Part shown: piece by piece, positions 1-9,095 of the stretch
Position numbering within the stretch: position 1 is the first letter of the stretch
Layout: each line of letters starts with the position of its first letter
DNA from: Lachnospiraceae bacterium
Lineage (GTDB): Bacteria; Bacillota; Clostridia; Lachnospirales; Lachnospiraceae
Direction of reading: 5' to 3'
DNA: 43,024 nt
Assembly (NCBI GenBank): GCA_024689465.1
Contig: JAILDL010000032.1
Location: forward strand, 1-43,024
Position numbers and translations under genes: made by a program
The notes under the pieces: model-generated
Database searches by the model: none
Told to the model about the DNA's origin: nothing
The model's input: the letters and a program-made list of their open reading frames with translations, nothing else

Positions 1-427
<427 letters not shown>

Positions 428-652
428 GTTTGTTTTCCCAGCCAGTTCTAAACTGGCTTATTCTTTGTAAGAACTTCCGTTTTTACTGCTTGTTCTGAAT
501 AGCATTACTGCTACTGAACGGATATTTATCCGCTCGAATTTCATTCTTGAAATTTTCAGGGTTGCATTACTGTTTATATGTCAATGTGCGATCGCCGGAA
601 AGCTTTGACTTCATCGGCGCAACGTTGTTATACTATCACAACGATTTTTAAG
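428..652 (-). other. 16S rRNA leader (transcribed spacer)
   Basis: No gene lies between the rRNA promoter and the 16S 5' end. The leader has two small hairpins: GCCAGTT paired with AACTGGC at 441-457, and TTCTT paired with AAGAA at 461-473. These probably belong to the processing/antitermination leader; the partner strand of any RNase III stem would lie 3' of 16S, outside the window. From 659 to 813 I see only AT-rich sequence upstream of the promoter and a weak imperfect hairpin near 776-796. Confidence 0.6.
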
Positions 653-658
653 CGTCAA
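630..658 (-). promoter_or_regulatory. rRNA operon promoter
   Basis: On the minus strand a TTGACG -35 box (653-658) is followed after exactly 17 bases by a TAGTAT -10 box (630-635). A-rich sequence directly upstream could act as an UP element. Position and strength fit an rrn promoter reading into the 16S gene. Confidence 0.75.
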
Positions 659-813
659 GGGATTTTTTCAAATCTTTTTAAAAGAATTTTTCATACCCTT
701 TTTCGGCGGTGGAATTTCATTATAGCACCTGCTTTTTTTCTCCGTCAACCGCCATACTTCTTTCATTTATCGGGTTTTTGGGCCACCACTATCCGTTGTG
801 GCTCAAACAAAAA

Positions 814-847
814 ACAGCACCAAATGTTGATTCTCATTGGGTGCTGT
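814..847 (-). terminator. Intrinsic terminator of the recR-galM-cvpA operon
   Basis: ACAGCACC pairs with GGTGCTGT; on the minus strand the hairpin is followed by a U-rich run (806-813). It lies 11 bases past the cvpA-like stop codon and separates this operon from the downstream rRNA promoter on the same strand. Confidence 0.85.
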
Positions 848-857
848 CTCTTTTCTT

Positions 858-1379
858 TTATAATCCTTTGATCAAACCGGCTATATAGCCGCTGATGGAA
901 CGCATACAGTAGCGGATGGTATCCACCAGATAATTATGGCTCTTTAACCAGGTAAGCCAATCATTTCCCTGCAGCTGTCCGGCGATCCATGTTTGAACCG
1001 CCTCCCCGCCGAAGGCATCGGTGTAGCAGAAGAACACCCACAGAAAGGAACACGCTTCCAGTACCCCTACGGCAATCCCTGCCAGCTTGTTCAGCAAATG
1101 GATCACCGGTATATGGGATGCTATTTTGGCCGGTATGGAGATCAGCTTGATCCCTTTGTGAAACAATCCGAATACCAGCAGGATCACGATGGCCACGATG
1201 CCGCTGATCAGGTCATTATGCCGGAAGCTTTCCACCGTAATGACCAGCAGGAGCAATTGGACAACCCAGATCACGATTCCGAGAAAGCCCACCAGCTCCT
1301 TTACAAAACCGTGGTGAAAGCCAACCAGGCCTCTCCATAACACCAATCCCACGGTTATGATAAACAATATTCCTGTCAT
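858..1379 (-). CDS. CvpA family membrane protein
   Basis: A 173-residue, strongly hydrophobic protein with about four predicted membrane segments (roughly residues 3-20, 28-48, 55-75 and 95-120), then a polar tail that ends in another hydrophobic stretch. Length and pattern fit the CvpA (colicin V production) family of inner-membrane proteins, whose molecular role in Firmicutes is not well defined. It is the last gene of the operon: its ATG overlaps the stop of the DUF5711 gene by 4 bases (ATGA), which suggests translational coupling. A terminator follows. The family call rests on topology and overall resemblance rather than a sharp motif. Confidence 0.7.
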   Translation of the reverse strand: MTGILFIITVGLVLWRGLVGFHHGFVKELVGFLGIVIWVVQLLLLVITVESFRHNDLISGIVAIVILLVFGLFHKGIKLISIPAKIASHIPVIHLLNKLAGIAVGVLEACSFLWVFFCYTDAFGGEAVQTWIAGQLQGNDWLTWLKSHNYLVDTIRYCMRSISGYIAGLIKGL

Positions 1380-2572
1380 CTTAAAACAATTTCCTTTATT
1401 TCCGTCTGGGTCACCGCGGTGAGATGTCCTGCATCCCGCCCGGGGATCAGGAGGGATACATCGCCTCCCAGCTGCCCTTCGTATTTCTTTACACCCTTCA
1501 TACTGTAGATCAGGCAGTCCGCATCATTATAGATCAGAATATAGGTATCCTCGATGAGGATATCCTTATATTCCATATCCAGCCCTTCTTTCAGAAGCTC
1601 TTCTCCGTTCATGTCATAGATGGTCAGGATGTAGCGGCTTGCTCCGGACATGTCCGGTGTCACCACGCCCACTGCGCCCGTTCCGTAATGAATGGACTGG
1701 ATCTCATTCTGGATCATGGTCTCCGACTTCATCACAGGCTTCTGGCTTCCGCTGTAGAACATCAGACGGCTGTCTGCTGCCGCAAAGGCGCAGGCATTGT
1801 TTACAAACTGCACTTCCGGAACGATGGTATCGGTATAGTCATAGCCGCTGACATAGTTATCCGCCTCATTCTGCCCCACTTCTCCGAAGTTAAAGAAGGC
1901 CACTCTGGCCTTGATATCGCCGTTATCCACGAACAGATAGGACACCGTCAGCAAGATCCCGTTTGGGGAAAGGCTCATGGAAAGCGGATATCCACTTTGC
2001 GACATGGTGGTCCGGATCTGGATCAGAGTGTTTCCGCTTTTATCATATAAGTAGATCCATGTAATGTTTCCGTCATCCAGAGCCGCTGCCGTTACACCGT
2101 TCGCTGCCACGCACAGGTTCTTCAGGGGATACTGGGTACTGATGGTTCCCTGGACCCCGGAAGTGTTGACCACATAGATGCTCTCTCCGTCATAATCGCC
2201 CACTGCCGCCATATTTCCGCAAGTAGCCACCATAGGTGCCTTCATCTCATAGGTCTGGTTCCATTTGGCACTTCCCTTGGTATCCACGCAGCTCATACCA
2301 TCCCGGCTGTAAGTAAAGATCGTGCCGCCCAGTTCCATGGAAACAGCCGTGGAAATGTTGGCACTTCGCTCCGCCGAAGAGGTCACTTCGTACTCACTGA
2401 ATATTCGGTTGTTATTCTGTACGATCAGGGCAAAGATCACTACCCCCGCAAGGAGCAGGATCAGAAAGATCCGATACAGATTGGCCAGACGATGCCTGCG
2501 GATCCTGGTCTTGTAGCTTTCCTTTTGTCCCGTTTCATCGTCGTAATATGTATGCTCGTCGTTCTTAGGCAT
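1376..2572 (-). CDS. DUF5711 family membrane-anchored protein
   Basis: A 398-residue protein with a short charged cytoplasmic N-terminus, one membrane segment (about residues 30-50) and a large extracytoplasmic domain made of repeated beta-strand modules of about 40 residues, in the style of a WD40/PQQ-like propeller. This matches the DUF5711 family common in Lachnospiraceae; no function is established. It lies 21 bases after galM and overlaps the cvpA-like gene by 4 bases, so it is cotranscribed with both. An AGGA ribosome binding site precedes the ATG. Cell-surface scaffolding is a guess from the fold; I see no catalytic motif. Confidence 0.75.
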   Translation of the reverse strand: MPKNDEHTYYDDETGQKESYKTRIRRHRLANLYRIFLILLLAGVVIFALIVQNNNRIFSEYEVTSSAERSANISTAVSMELGGTIFTYSRDGMSCVDTKGSAKWNQTYEMKAPMVATCGNMAAVGDYDGESIYVVNTSGVQGTISTQYPLKNLCVAANGVTAAALDDGNITWIYLYDKSGNTLIQIRTTMSQSGYPLSMSLSPNGILLTVSYLFVDNGDIKARVAFFNFGEVGQNEADNYVSGYDYTDTIVPEVQFVNNACAFAAADSRLMFYSGSQKPVMKSETMIQNEIQSIHYGTGAVGVVTPDMSGASRYILTIYDMNGEELLKEGLDMEYKDILIEDTYILIYNDADCLIYSMKGVKKYEGQLGGDVSLLIPGRDAGHLTAVTQTEIKEIVLR

Positions 2573-2593
2573 GTAAAAGATCCTGTCCGCCTA

Positions 2594-3631
2594 TCAGTCC
2601 TGGAAAAACCGATAAACCGTTGTAGATTGGTACGGATGCTCTGCATCAAACAGATAGGAAGGGAAGTTTGCGTGATGGATGGTATCCGGGAAATACTGGG
2701 TTTCCAGGGCCAGTCCGCAACGGCTGTGATACATGTTGCCTCCCTTTGCCTTACGATCCCCGATAAAGTTTCCGGCATAGAACTGCACACCGGGCAGTGT
2801 AGTACTTACTTCCATTCTTCTGCCGGATGCAGGATCCTGTAATACAGCGATGGTACGCAGGGATCCGTCATAGTGATCGATCACCCAGTTGTGATCGTAA
2901 CCGCCGGTCAGGCCCAGCTGCTCAAAATCAGCCGCAATATCTTTTCCAATGGCCTTAGGTTCAGTAAAGTCCATGGGTGTTCCCGCAACCGGTGCGATCT
3001 CGCCGGTGGGGATAGAGCCCTCCACAACCGGTGTGTAATGGCTTGCCTTCAGGGTCAGGATATGCTGCTCCATGGAACCTGCCGCATGTCCGGACAGATT
3101 GAAATAGGAATGATTCGTCGGATTGATGATGGTCTTTTTGTCTGTGGTAACATGATAATCCAGCTGCAGTGCATTATCCGCCGTTACGGTATAGGTAACG
3201 GAAAATGCCTTGGTTCCCGGGAAGCCCATGGTCCCGTCGGGATCGGTAATGCTTAAGGTAATTCTATCCTTCTTTGCATCCACATCAAAAAAGGTCTTAT
3301 GGTAGCCCAGGTTCACATCACTGTGCAGGTTGTTGGGGCCATCGTTAACCGCCATCTTATAGGAAACCCCGTCGATCTCATACGCGGCACCTGCTGTCCG
3401 GTTAGCGCAGGGGCCTACCGTCGCTCCCATAAAAGGTTCGTTAACGCTGTACTCTTCGATGGTGTCAAATCCCAGACAAACATCGACGGTCTCTCCGTTC
3501 TTTCCGGGAACATACAGGCTCTGTAAAATAGCGCCGTAGTCCAGGATCTCTGCCTTCATGCCATTCTCATTGGAAATGGTATACAGATAGGCAGTTCTTC
3601 CGTTGATCGTTCCAAATTCTCTTCTTTCCAT
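2594..3631 (-). CDS. galM: Aldose 1-epimerase (mutarotase)
   Basis: A 345-residue GalM-family protein that interconverts alpha and beta anomers of galactose/glucose in the cytoplasm. Family signatures are visible: the NHSYFNLSG segment carrying a catalytic histidine, the upstream NNLHSD and GYHK segments, and the C-terminal LETQYFPD segment with the catalytic glutamate. Length is typical. The start is supported by a GGGGTGAAAGT ribosome-binding region. It sits 14 bases after recR and 21 before the DUF5711 gene, so it is part of a DNA-repair operon rather than a Leloir (galKTE) operon. Confidence 0.93.
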   Translation of the reverse strand: MERREFGTINGRTAYLYTISNENGMKAEILDYGAILQSLYVPGKNGETVDVCLGFDTIEEYSVNEPFMGATVGPCANRTAGAAYEIDGVSYKMAVNDGPNNLHSDVNLGYHKTFFDVDAKKDRITLSITDPDGTMGFPGTKAFSVTYTVTADNALQLDYHVTTDKKTIINPTNHSYFNLSGHAAGSMEQHILTLKASHYTPVVEGSIPTGEIAPVAGTPMDFTEPKAIGKDIAADFEQLGLTGGYDHNWVIDHYDGSLRTIAVLQDPASGRRMEVSTTLPGVQFYAGNFIGDRKAKGGNMYHSRCGLALETQYFPDTIHHANFPSYLFDAEHPYQSTTVYRFFQD

Positions 3632-3645
3632 ACTTTCACCCCTTC

Positions 3646-4242
3646 TTACAATTCCGTACGGCCATCCAGTGCCCGTAGCAGTGTTACTTCATCTATATTT
3701 TCCAGATCTCCTCCTACCGGAACGCCGCTGGCGATGCGGGTTACTTTGATCCCGGTGGGTTTGATCAGTTTGCTGATATACATGGCGGTGGTCTCACCTT
3801 CCAAAGAGGAATTGGTGGCGATGATCACTTCATCCACATCCCCCTCCAGTCTTACCATCAGTTCCTTCAGGTTAATATCTCCGGGGCCGATGCCAAGCAG
3901 CGGCGAGATCGATCCGTTCAGCACATGATATACTCCATCGTATTTTCCGGTTTTCTCATAAGCTGCCTGATCACGGGAGTTCTCCACAACCATGATCTGC
4001 TTATGATTTCTGGCCTTATTGGCACAGATGGGGCATATCTCCTGATCCGTCATGGTACAGCAGATCTTACAATGCTTCACATTTTCCTTGGCGTCCATGA
4101 TCACCTTTGTCAGGTGCCGGACACGGTCGGATGGCATATTGATCAGATAAAAAGCCAGCCGTTGGGCTGACTTGTTTCCGATTCCGGGTAGCGCCGCCAA
4201 TTCTTCGATGAGCTTGTTGATATAACCGCTGTAAAGATCCAT
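3646..4242 (-). CDS. recR: Recombination protein RecR
   Basis: 198 residues, the standard RecR length. RecR works with RecF and RecO to load RecA at single-strand gaps. Visible parts are the N-terminal helix-hairpin-helix region (LAALPGIGNKSAQRLAF), the four-cysteine zinc motif (CKICC...CPIC) and the Toprim domain beginning at IMVVENSRD. The start ATG shares its A with the TGA stop of ybaB (TGATG), a translational-coupling arrangement. The dnaX-ybaB-recR order is conserved across bacteria. Confidence 0.97.
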   Translation of the reverse strand: MDLYSGYINKLIEELAALPGIGNKSAQRLAFYLINMPSDRVRHLTKVIMDAKENVKHCKICCTMTDQEICPICANKARNHKQIMVVENSRDQAAYEKTGKYDGVYHVLNGSISPLLGIGPGDINLKELMVRLEGDVDEVIIATNSSLEGETTAMYISKLIKPTGIKVTRIASGVPVGGDLENIDEVTLLRALDGRTEL

Positions 4243-4589
4243 CAGAAAGGAAGTCCTCCGGTCAAACCGCCTGTCATCTTGCTCATTAATTCGCCGCCGG
4301 CTTCTTCTGCTGCCTTCAGCGCTTCATTGGTTGCTGCTACAATAAGGTCCTGCAGCATTTCCACATCATCGGGATCTACCGCTTCAGGAGAAATGGTCAC
4401 ACGCAGTACTTCCTTGCTGCCGCTTACAACCACTTCCACAGCACCGCCACCGGCCTTTGCGGAAAACTCCTTTGTCTCCAGTTCCTTCTGGCTTTCCTCC
4501 ATCTGGCGCTGCATACGCTGTGCCTGTTTCATCAGATTTGCCATATTTCCGGGCATTGCGCCTCCGGGAAATCCACCTCTTCTTGCCAT
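4242..4589 (-). CDS. ybaB: YbaB/EbfC family nucleoid-associated protein
   Basis: A 115-residue small DNA-binding protein that forms dimers. It shows the family core: an N-terminal Met/Gln-rich helix ([17 protein letters not shown]), the [10 protein letters not shown] strand region, and the helix with [13 protein letters not shown] Gly-rich N-terminus and a Gly-rich tail (GGLTGGLPF) are typical. It lies between dnaX (41-base gap) and recR (1-base overlap), the classical context, and has an AGGAG ribosome binding site. Confidence 0.95.
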   Translation of the reverse strand: MARRGGFPGGAMPGNMANLMKQAQRMQRQMEESQKELETKEFSAKAGGGAVEVVVSGSKEVLRVTISPEAVDPDDVEMLQDLIVAATNEALKAAEEAGGELMSKMTGGLTGGLPF

Positions 4590-4630
4590 AAATACTTATC
4601 TCCTTTGTTTCTTTTCTTCATTTATAAAGT

Positions 4631-6376
4631 TTAAACCGTATCATCCAGTTCTTCTTCCGGTTCATCCTCGTCATCTTCTTCGATGTCGTAGTCTGCGTCA
4701 CCCTGCGGAGCGTCAGTATGCTGCGCAGCAGGCACAACATGTTCCTCCTGCACCGGTTCCGTCATCTCTTCCCCTGCAGGTTCCTGTTCGTAGGCTTCCG
4801 TTCCGTCCTCTTCGATCTCACCGATGTTCACCCCGGAGAGATTGATCGCTCCCTGCAGGATATCCGGATACTTATGGTCTGTTTCCTTCTGGGATCCGGT
4901 GGAGATCACCTTCATCTCCACTTCCTTGCCGATCAGCTTGCCGATGGCCGCCTTGATCTCTGTCACGATGGCATCCTGCTTGATAAAATCGTATTCCGTA
5001 GGATTGGACAGGACCACCGCCAGCTGGTTGTTTTCTATGCTGATCCGGTTCTTTCGCAGAATGGTCGCTGCTCCCTGGGAGATCTGGGCCAGGATCTGGG
5101 GCCACTTATTGCGGGCCAGTTCCACATCTTCCGGCAGCGCTGCGGGAAGATGGGCCTTGGGCTCCTGAAGGTATTCCGCATTTTCAGGTGCCTGTCCGTT
5201 TGCGGGAGCATAGGCAACCACGCCGTTTTCAATCTTCTCTTCCAATACACGGATCCGCTCGGAGAGGGATTCGGTATCGACTTCCATTTCCGGTTTGCAC
5301 AGCTTAATGAGTGCTACTTCGATCAGCACCCGCTTGCGGGCCGCATAGCGGATCTGGTTACTCAGTTCCGATAAAACACGAATATAGCGCATGATGGTCA
5401 GCGAGTCCGCAAGGGCTGCTTCTTCCTTCATACGCCCCATATTTTCAGCAGAAGTTCCCAGCACATCTTCGGATACATCCGAAACCTGTAAGAGCAGGAG
5501 ATTTCGTAAATACCAGATAAAGTCCTGAATAAACTGCAGAGGCTCCCTTCCCTGATCCACGATCTGGGAGATCACGTCCATACAAGCCGGAACCTTTCCG
5601 TCCAGAAGTGCACGAAACAGCTTGCTGAACACGCTGGTATCCACAGCCCCCAGCACATCCAGGACCATGTCATAGGTCAGCTTCTGGCCCAGATGAAAGG
5701 CGATGCACTGGTCCAGCAGGCTCAGGCCGTCACGCATGGAGCCGTCGGCTGCCATGGCCACGTAACGCACAGCCTTCTCTTCCGCTTCGATCTGTTCTTT
5801 TTCCAGGATCTCCGAGAGACGTTGTGCGATGGTCTCGTTGGGGATCCGCTTAAAATCATATCTCTGGCAACGGGACAAAATGGTAATGGGGATCTTGTGG
5901 ATCTCCGTGGTCGCCAGAATAAAGATCACGTATTCAGGGGGTTCCTCCAGTGTCTTGAGCAGGGCATTGAAGGCCCCCGTTGATAACATATGTACCTCAT
6001 CGATGATGTATACCTTCTTCTTACCCTGGGTGGGAGAGTAGGATACTTCGTCAATGATCTGTCGGATGTTGTCTACGCCGTTGTTGGAAGCCGCATCGAT
6101 CTCGATCACATTCAGGCTGCTTCCCGATGCAATAGCTTTGCAAACGGCACATTCCCCGCAGGGATTGCCGTCCTGGGGATTCTCACAGTTTACGCTTTTC
6201 GCAAAGATCTTGGCAATGGTGGTCTTTCCGGTGCCACGGGTACCGCTGAAAATATAGGCATGGCCGGTACGCTCATGGCTGATCTGGTTCTTCAGGGTAG
6301 TGACGATGGCGTCCTGTCCCTTTACATCCTGAAAGCCCATTGGCCGGTATTTACGATAAAGTGCTGTATATGACAT
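4631..6376 (-). CDS. dnaX: DNA polymerase III subunit gamma/tau
   Basis: A 581-residue clamp-loader ATPase. The AAA+ N-terminal domain has Walker A GTRGTGKTT (residues 45-53), the zinc module C64/C73/C76/C79, Walker B DEVH (126-129) and a sensor-1 ATTE segment. Clamp-loader domain III follows to about residue 370, then a tau-type C-terminal region ending in a very acidic Glu/Asp tail (about 505-581). I saw no run of six A's plus G at the domain III/IV boundary, so there is no sign of an E. coli-style frameshift site for a separate gamma. It is 20 bases after pfk and leads into ybaB-recR. Confidence 0.96.
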   Translation of the reverse strand: MSYTALYRKYRPMGFQDVKGQDAIVTTLKNQISHERTGHAYIFSGTRGTGKTTIAKIFAKSVNCENPQDGNPCGECAVCKAIASGSSLNVIEIDAASNNGVDNIRQIIDEVSYSPTQGKKKVYIIDEVHMLSTGAFNALLKTLEEPPEYVIFILATTEIHKIPITILSRCQRYDFKRIPNETIAQRLSEILEKEQIEAEEKAVRYVAMAADGSMRDGLSLLDQCIAFHLGQKLTYDMVLDVLGAVDTSVFSKLFRALLDGKVPACMDVISQIVDQGREPLQFIQDFIWYLRNLLLLQVSDVSEDVLGTSAENMGRMKEEAALADSLTIMRYIRVLSELSNQIRYAARKRVLIEVALIKLCKPEMEVDTESLSERIRVLEEKIENGVVAYAPANGQAPENAEYLQEPKAHLPAALPEDVELARNKWPQILAQISQGAATILRKNRISIENNQLAVVLSNPTEYDFIKQDAIVTEIKAAIGKLIGKEVEMKVISTGSQKETDHKYPDILQGAINLSGVNIGEIEEDGTEAYEQEPAGEEMTEPVQEEHVVPAAQHTDAPQGDADYDIEEDDEDEPEEELDDTV

Positions 6377-6396
6377 CTTATTCCCCAGAACTTTCT

Positions 6397-7470
6397 TTAA
6401 TCACCAAAGCTGATGCCCAGTGATTTTGCTTCTTTGATGATGGAAGATTCCGGATCTACCATTTTCAGCTTTCCGGCCACATCTTCCAGCGGGACCTTCA
6501 CGATCTCCCGATTGCGAATGCCCACCATAAAACCATATTCTCCCTTCAGGATCAGAGAACCTGCTTCCGCGCCCAGTCTGCTGGCAAATACGCGGTCATA
6601 GGGACAGGGTGCTCCACCTCTCTGGGTATGTCCGGGTACGGTAACCCGCACTTCCTGTCCGGTCTTCTTGGAGATCGCTTCCGCCAGTTCGTAGGAAACG
6701 GACGGATAGGGATAATGGCTTAATTTTTCCTTGTATTCCTTTTTGGAGAGCTTGGAATCTTCATGCGAAATGGCGCCCTCTGCCACTGCCAGGATCGTAA
6801 ACCGGCTGCCTCTCTTGTTTCTGGCCTGGATCGCCTCCACAACCTTGTCGATCTTGTAGGGGATCTCAGGGATCAGGATGATATCCGCTCCGCCTGCCAT
6901 ACCGGCATTTAACGTCAGCCAGCCCACCTTGTGGCCCATGACTTCCACGATAAACACGCGTCCATGGGAGGATGCTGTCGTATGAATGCAGTCGATACAA
7001 TCGGTTGCGATATCCACTGCGCTCTGGAAGCCAAAGGTCATATCGGTTCCCCACAGATCGTTATCGATGGTCTTGGGAAGGGTGATGATATTCAGTCCCT
7101 CTTCCCGCAGAAGATTCGCTGTCTTATGGGTTCCGTTTCCGCCCAGGATCACCAGGCAATCCAGCTGCAGCTTGTAATAGTTCTGCTTCATGGCATCCAC
7201 TTTATCCAGACCGTTCTCATCGGGATCGCGCATCTGTTTAAAGGGCATACGGGAGGTTCCCAGGATCGTACCGCCCTTGGTCAGGATACCGGTAAAATCC
7301 GCGCCGGTCAGCATACGGAAGTTGCCATAGATAAGGCCCTTATAACCATCCAGAAAACCGTAGATCTCCAGATCCTTCGTACTGCAGGTAAGACATTTCA
7401 CCACGCCGCGCATGGCCGCATTCAGTGCCTGACAATCGCCACCGCTTGTAAGCATACCAATTCTAAGCAT
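6397..7470 (-). CDS. pfkA: 6-phosphofructokinase
   Basis: A 357-residue PfkA-superfamily enzyme that phosphorylates fructose 6-phosphate to fructose 1,6-bisphosphate. Motifs: GGDCQALNA at 10-18 (nucleotide/phosphate loop), GGNGT at 110-114, PKTIDND at 132-138 (catalytic aspartates) and VEVMGHKVGW near 172-181. The residue matching E. coli Gly104 is Gly113, the ATP-type residue, whereas the one matching Gly124 is Lys133, as in PPi-type enzymes. This mixed signature leaves the phosphate donor open, although ATP is the usual assignment for Gly/Lys enzymes. It is longer than E. coli PfkA (320 aa). It is 20 bases upstream of dnaX and has its own promoter at 7533-7561. Confidence 0.93.
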   Translation of the reverse strand: MLRIGMLTSGGDCQALNAAMRGVVKCLTCSTKDLEIYGFLDGYKGLIYGNFRMLTGADFTGILTKGGTILGTSRMPFKQMRDPDENGLDKVDAMKQNYYKLQLDCLVILGGNGTHKTANLLREEGLNIITLPKTIDNDLWGTDMTFGFQSAVDIATDCIDCIHTTASSHGRVFIVEVMGHKVGWLTLNAGMAGGADIILIPEIPYKIDKVVEAIQARNKRGSRFTILAVAEGAISHEDSKLSKKEYKEKLSHYPYPSVSYELAEAISKKTGQEVRVTVPGHTQRGGAPCPYDRVFASRLGAEAGSLILKGEYGFMVGIRNREIVKVPLEDVAGKLKMVDPESSIIKEAKSLGISFGD

Positions 7471-7532
7471 AGAAAACCTCCTTTATTCTGTTTCCATGAA
7501 CCGTTACAGGAACGCTCCGATTCGTTATGTTC

Positions 7533-7561
7533 AGTATAGCCTATTCCCCCTCCAAATTAAA
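7533..7561 (-). promoter_or_regulatory. Promoter of pfk (divergent from tRNA-Ser)
   Basis: On the minus strand TTTAAT (7556-7561) and TATACT (7533-7538) are separated by 17 bases. The -10 is good and the -35 weak. The -35 lies back-to-back with the strong tRNA-Ser promoter, 10 bases away. Confidence 0.5.
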
Positions 7562-7571
7562 GCCTTGTATG

Positions 7572-7600
7572 TTGACTCAAAATAGCCGAATCGCTATAAT
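7572..7600 (+). promoter_or_regulatory. Consensus promoter of tRNA-Ser
   Basis: TTGACT (7572-7577), a 17-base spacer, and a perfect TATAAT (7595-7600). The mature tRNA starts 10 bases after the -10 box, so the primary transcript has almost no 5' leader. Confidence 0.85.
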
Positions 7601-7610
7601 AGAACAGCAT

Positions 7611-7697
7611 GCAGAGATACTCAAGTGGTCCAAGAGGAGGCACTCGAAATGCTTTAGGCCGGTTTCCGGTGCGTGGGTTCGAATCCCACTCTCTGCG
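7611..7697 (+). tRNA. tRNA-Ser (anticodon CGA)
   Basis: An 87-base class II tRNA. The acceptor stem GCAGAGA pairs with TCTCTGC and is followed by discriminator G. The anticodon arm is AGGCA / loop CTCGAAA / TGCTT, giving anticodon CGA. A long variable arm (GCCGG/CCGGT region) identifies serine, and the T arm has GTTCGAATC. CCA is not encoded. The tRNA stands alone between its own promoter and a terminator. Confidence 0.95.
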
Positions 7698-7731
7698 TTT
7701 ATCTTGCAGCATTTGCCCCGGCAGATGCGAA

Positions 7732-7763
7732 AAAGGAGTTGTCAGATCCCTGACAACTCCTTT
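7732..7763. terminator. Bidirectional terminator between tRNA-Ser and the LCP gene
   Basis: GGAGTTGTCAG pairs perfectly with CTGACAACTCC across a 4-base loop. A-rich bases on the left and T-rich bases on the right make it usable in both directions, for the tRNA (plus) and the LCP gene (minus). Confidence 0.85.
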
Positions 7764-7800
7764 CTTATTATCTGTTCTCTTCTTTCCCTTCAGGCGATCA

Positions 7801-8976
7801 TCATTTACTGATGCCGGCCGTGTCGGATGCTACCCGGTTGCTGTACTCCTGTACCTCAGCGGATACCGTATAATTGGAATCCTCAAAGAGGAACTGGTGC
7901 AGCCATACTACATTGTCGGACAGATCTCTGGGGATGACGCAGCTTCCCTTGGAGCCAACCGTTCCGGTCGTTAACAGGTTCATCTGCGGGAATCCGTCCA
8001 TGGCAGTGATCTGGTACTTGTTGACTTCTCCGATCATCTCCAGGATCTCGGAAAGATCCAAGGAAGTATATACTTCATCAAAGAGTTCATTGGCGATCTC
8101 ATTTAACTGGGATACGCTCATGGTCTTACTCTTCTCAAAGATCTGATTTAAGACGGTACGCTGCCTCTCGGTACGGCCAAAGTCGTTGCCTACATAACGG
8201 ATACGGCAATATGCGGTAGCCTGTAAGCCGTTTAAGGTCTGCAGACCGGAATGGGTTACTTTTACGATATTTTCATTTAAGGCACCCACACCGCTTTCGC
8301 TGACAAACATGGACCGCTGGTAGTCGTTCAGATAACTGATCTCATTTTCCTGGATATCGATCTCAACACCACCTAAGGCGTCTACTACATCGATCAGGCC
8401 CTGGAAGCCGATGGTCACAAAGTCCGTAATGTTCAGGTCCAGGTTCATGTTCAGCATATTGATGGCCTGCTCGGGACCACCCTTGGCATAGGCTGCGTTA
8501 CATTTATTATAGGAATCGTTGCTCAGGTTTAAGTAGGTATCACGGTATACGGAGACGATCTTCATGTCGCCGGTATCCTGATTGATGGAAAGTACCATGA
8601 TAGCATCGCTTCGGGTATTGGATGTCAGATTGTTCTTGCTTCTGGTATCCACACCGAACAGTGCGATGTTACGATAGCCTTTCATTTCTTCGTTTTCCAC
8701 AACATTGGTGTTCATCTTGGCTACGATCTCTTCATCGTTCAAAGAGACCTTCCCCACCTTGGTGCCGGTATGGATCACATAGAAAACAAAGAGTAATGCG
8801 AACAGCAGAGCGATCTCTGCGATCAGAAGCGCTACTTTCGCGGTACGGGAATTCTTCTTTTTCTTCTTCTTTTTGGACTTGGATCTTGTCGACTTTCCGG
8901 AAGATGTCTTGCCGGAAGAAGAACTCCTGGGCCTTGTTACGACCTCTTCGTCATCATATCGCGTATGTTTTGCCAT
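7801..8976 (-). CDS. LCP (LytR-CpsA-Psr) family protein
   Basis: 391 residues: a cytoplasmic Ser/Lys-rich N-terminus (1-45, with a run of seven lysines), one membrane segment (about 47-69), then an extracytoplasmic LCP domain from about 100 to 300. LCP signatures are present: NIALFGVDTR, the Arg-Ser-Asp-Ala motif near residue 121, and SVYRDTYL. Enzymes of this family transfer lipid-linked teichoic acid, capsule or glycan chains to peptidoglycan. The gene is monocistronic, with a promoter about 120 bases upstream (9096-9123) and a terminator after it. The glycan it transfers cannot be told from the sequence. Confidence 0.9.
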   Translation of the reverse strand: MAKHTRYDDEEVVTRPRSSSSGKTSSGKSTRSKSKKKKKKKNSRTAKVALLIAEIALLFALLFVFYVIHTGTKVGKVSLNDEEIVAKMNTNVVENEEMKGYRNIALFGVDTRSKNNLTSNTRSDAIMVLSINQDTGDMKIVSVYRDTYLNLSNDSYNKCNAAYAKGGPEQAINMLNMNLDLNITDFVTIGFQGLIDVVDALGGVEIDIQENEISYLNDYQRSMFVSESGVGALNENIVKVTHSGLQTLNGLQATAYCRIRYVGNDFGRTERQRTVLNQIFEKSKTMSVSQLNEIANELFDEVYTSLDLSEILEMIGEVNKYQITAMDGFPQMNLLTTGTVGSKGSCVIPRDLSDNVVWLHQFLFEDSNYTVSAEVQEYSNRVASDTAGISK

Positions 8977-9095
8977 TCTAAATCCTCATTTCATTAACAA
9001 AAGTACTCTGTATGATACGCTGACAGAATTAAAAGCAGACCATACAGAGGCTTAATATTTTCTTAATAAAATTAACTGCACTGCAACATCTATAT

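Noticed and set aside
570-590. TTGACA on the minus strand as a second rRNA promoter
   Set aside because: No -10-like sequence occurs 16-18 bases downstream.
578-871. 97-residue open frame on the plus strand
   Set aside because: It runs through the rRNA promoter and the cvpA terminator; no ribosome binding site and no family resemblance.
1424-2050. 208-residue plus-strand frame, and other long antisense frames such as 14801-16000
   Set aside because: They mirror the codon structure of well-supported genes on the opposite strand and have no recognisable domains.
5780-5820. A-rich run in dnaX as a frameshift site
   Set aside because: On the coding strand it has only five A's, and its position near codon 190 is too early to give a gamma-like product.
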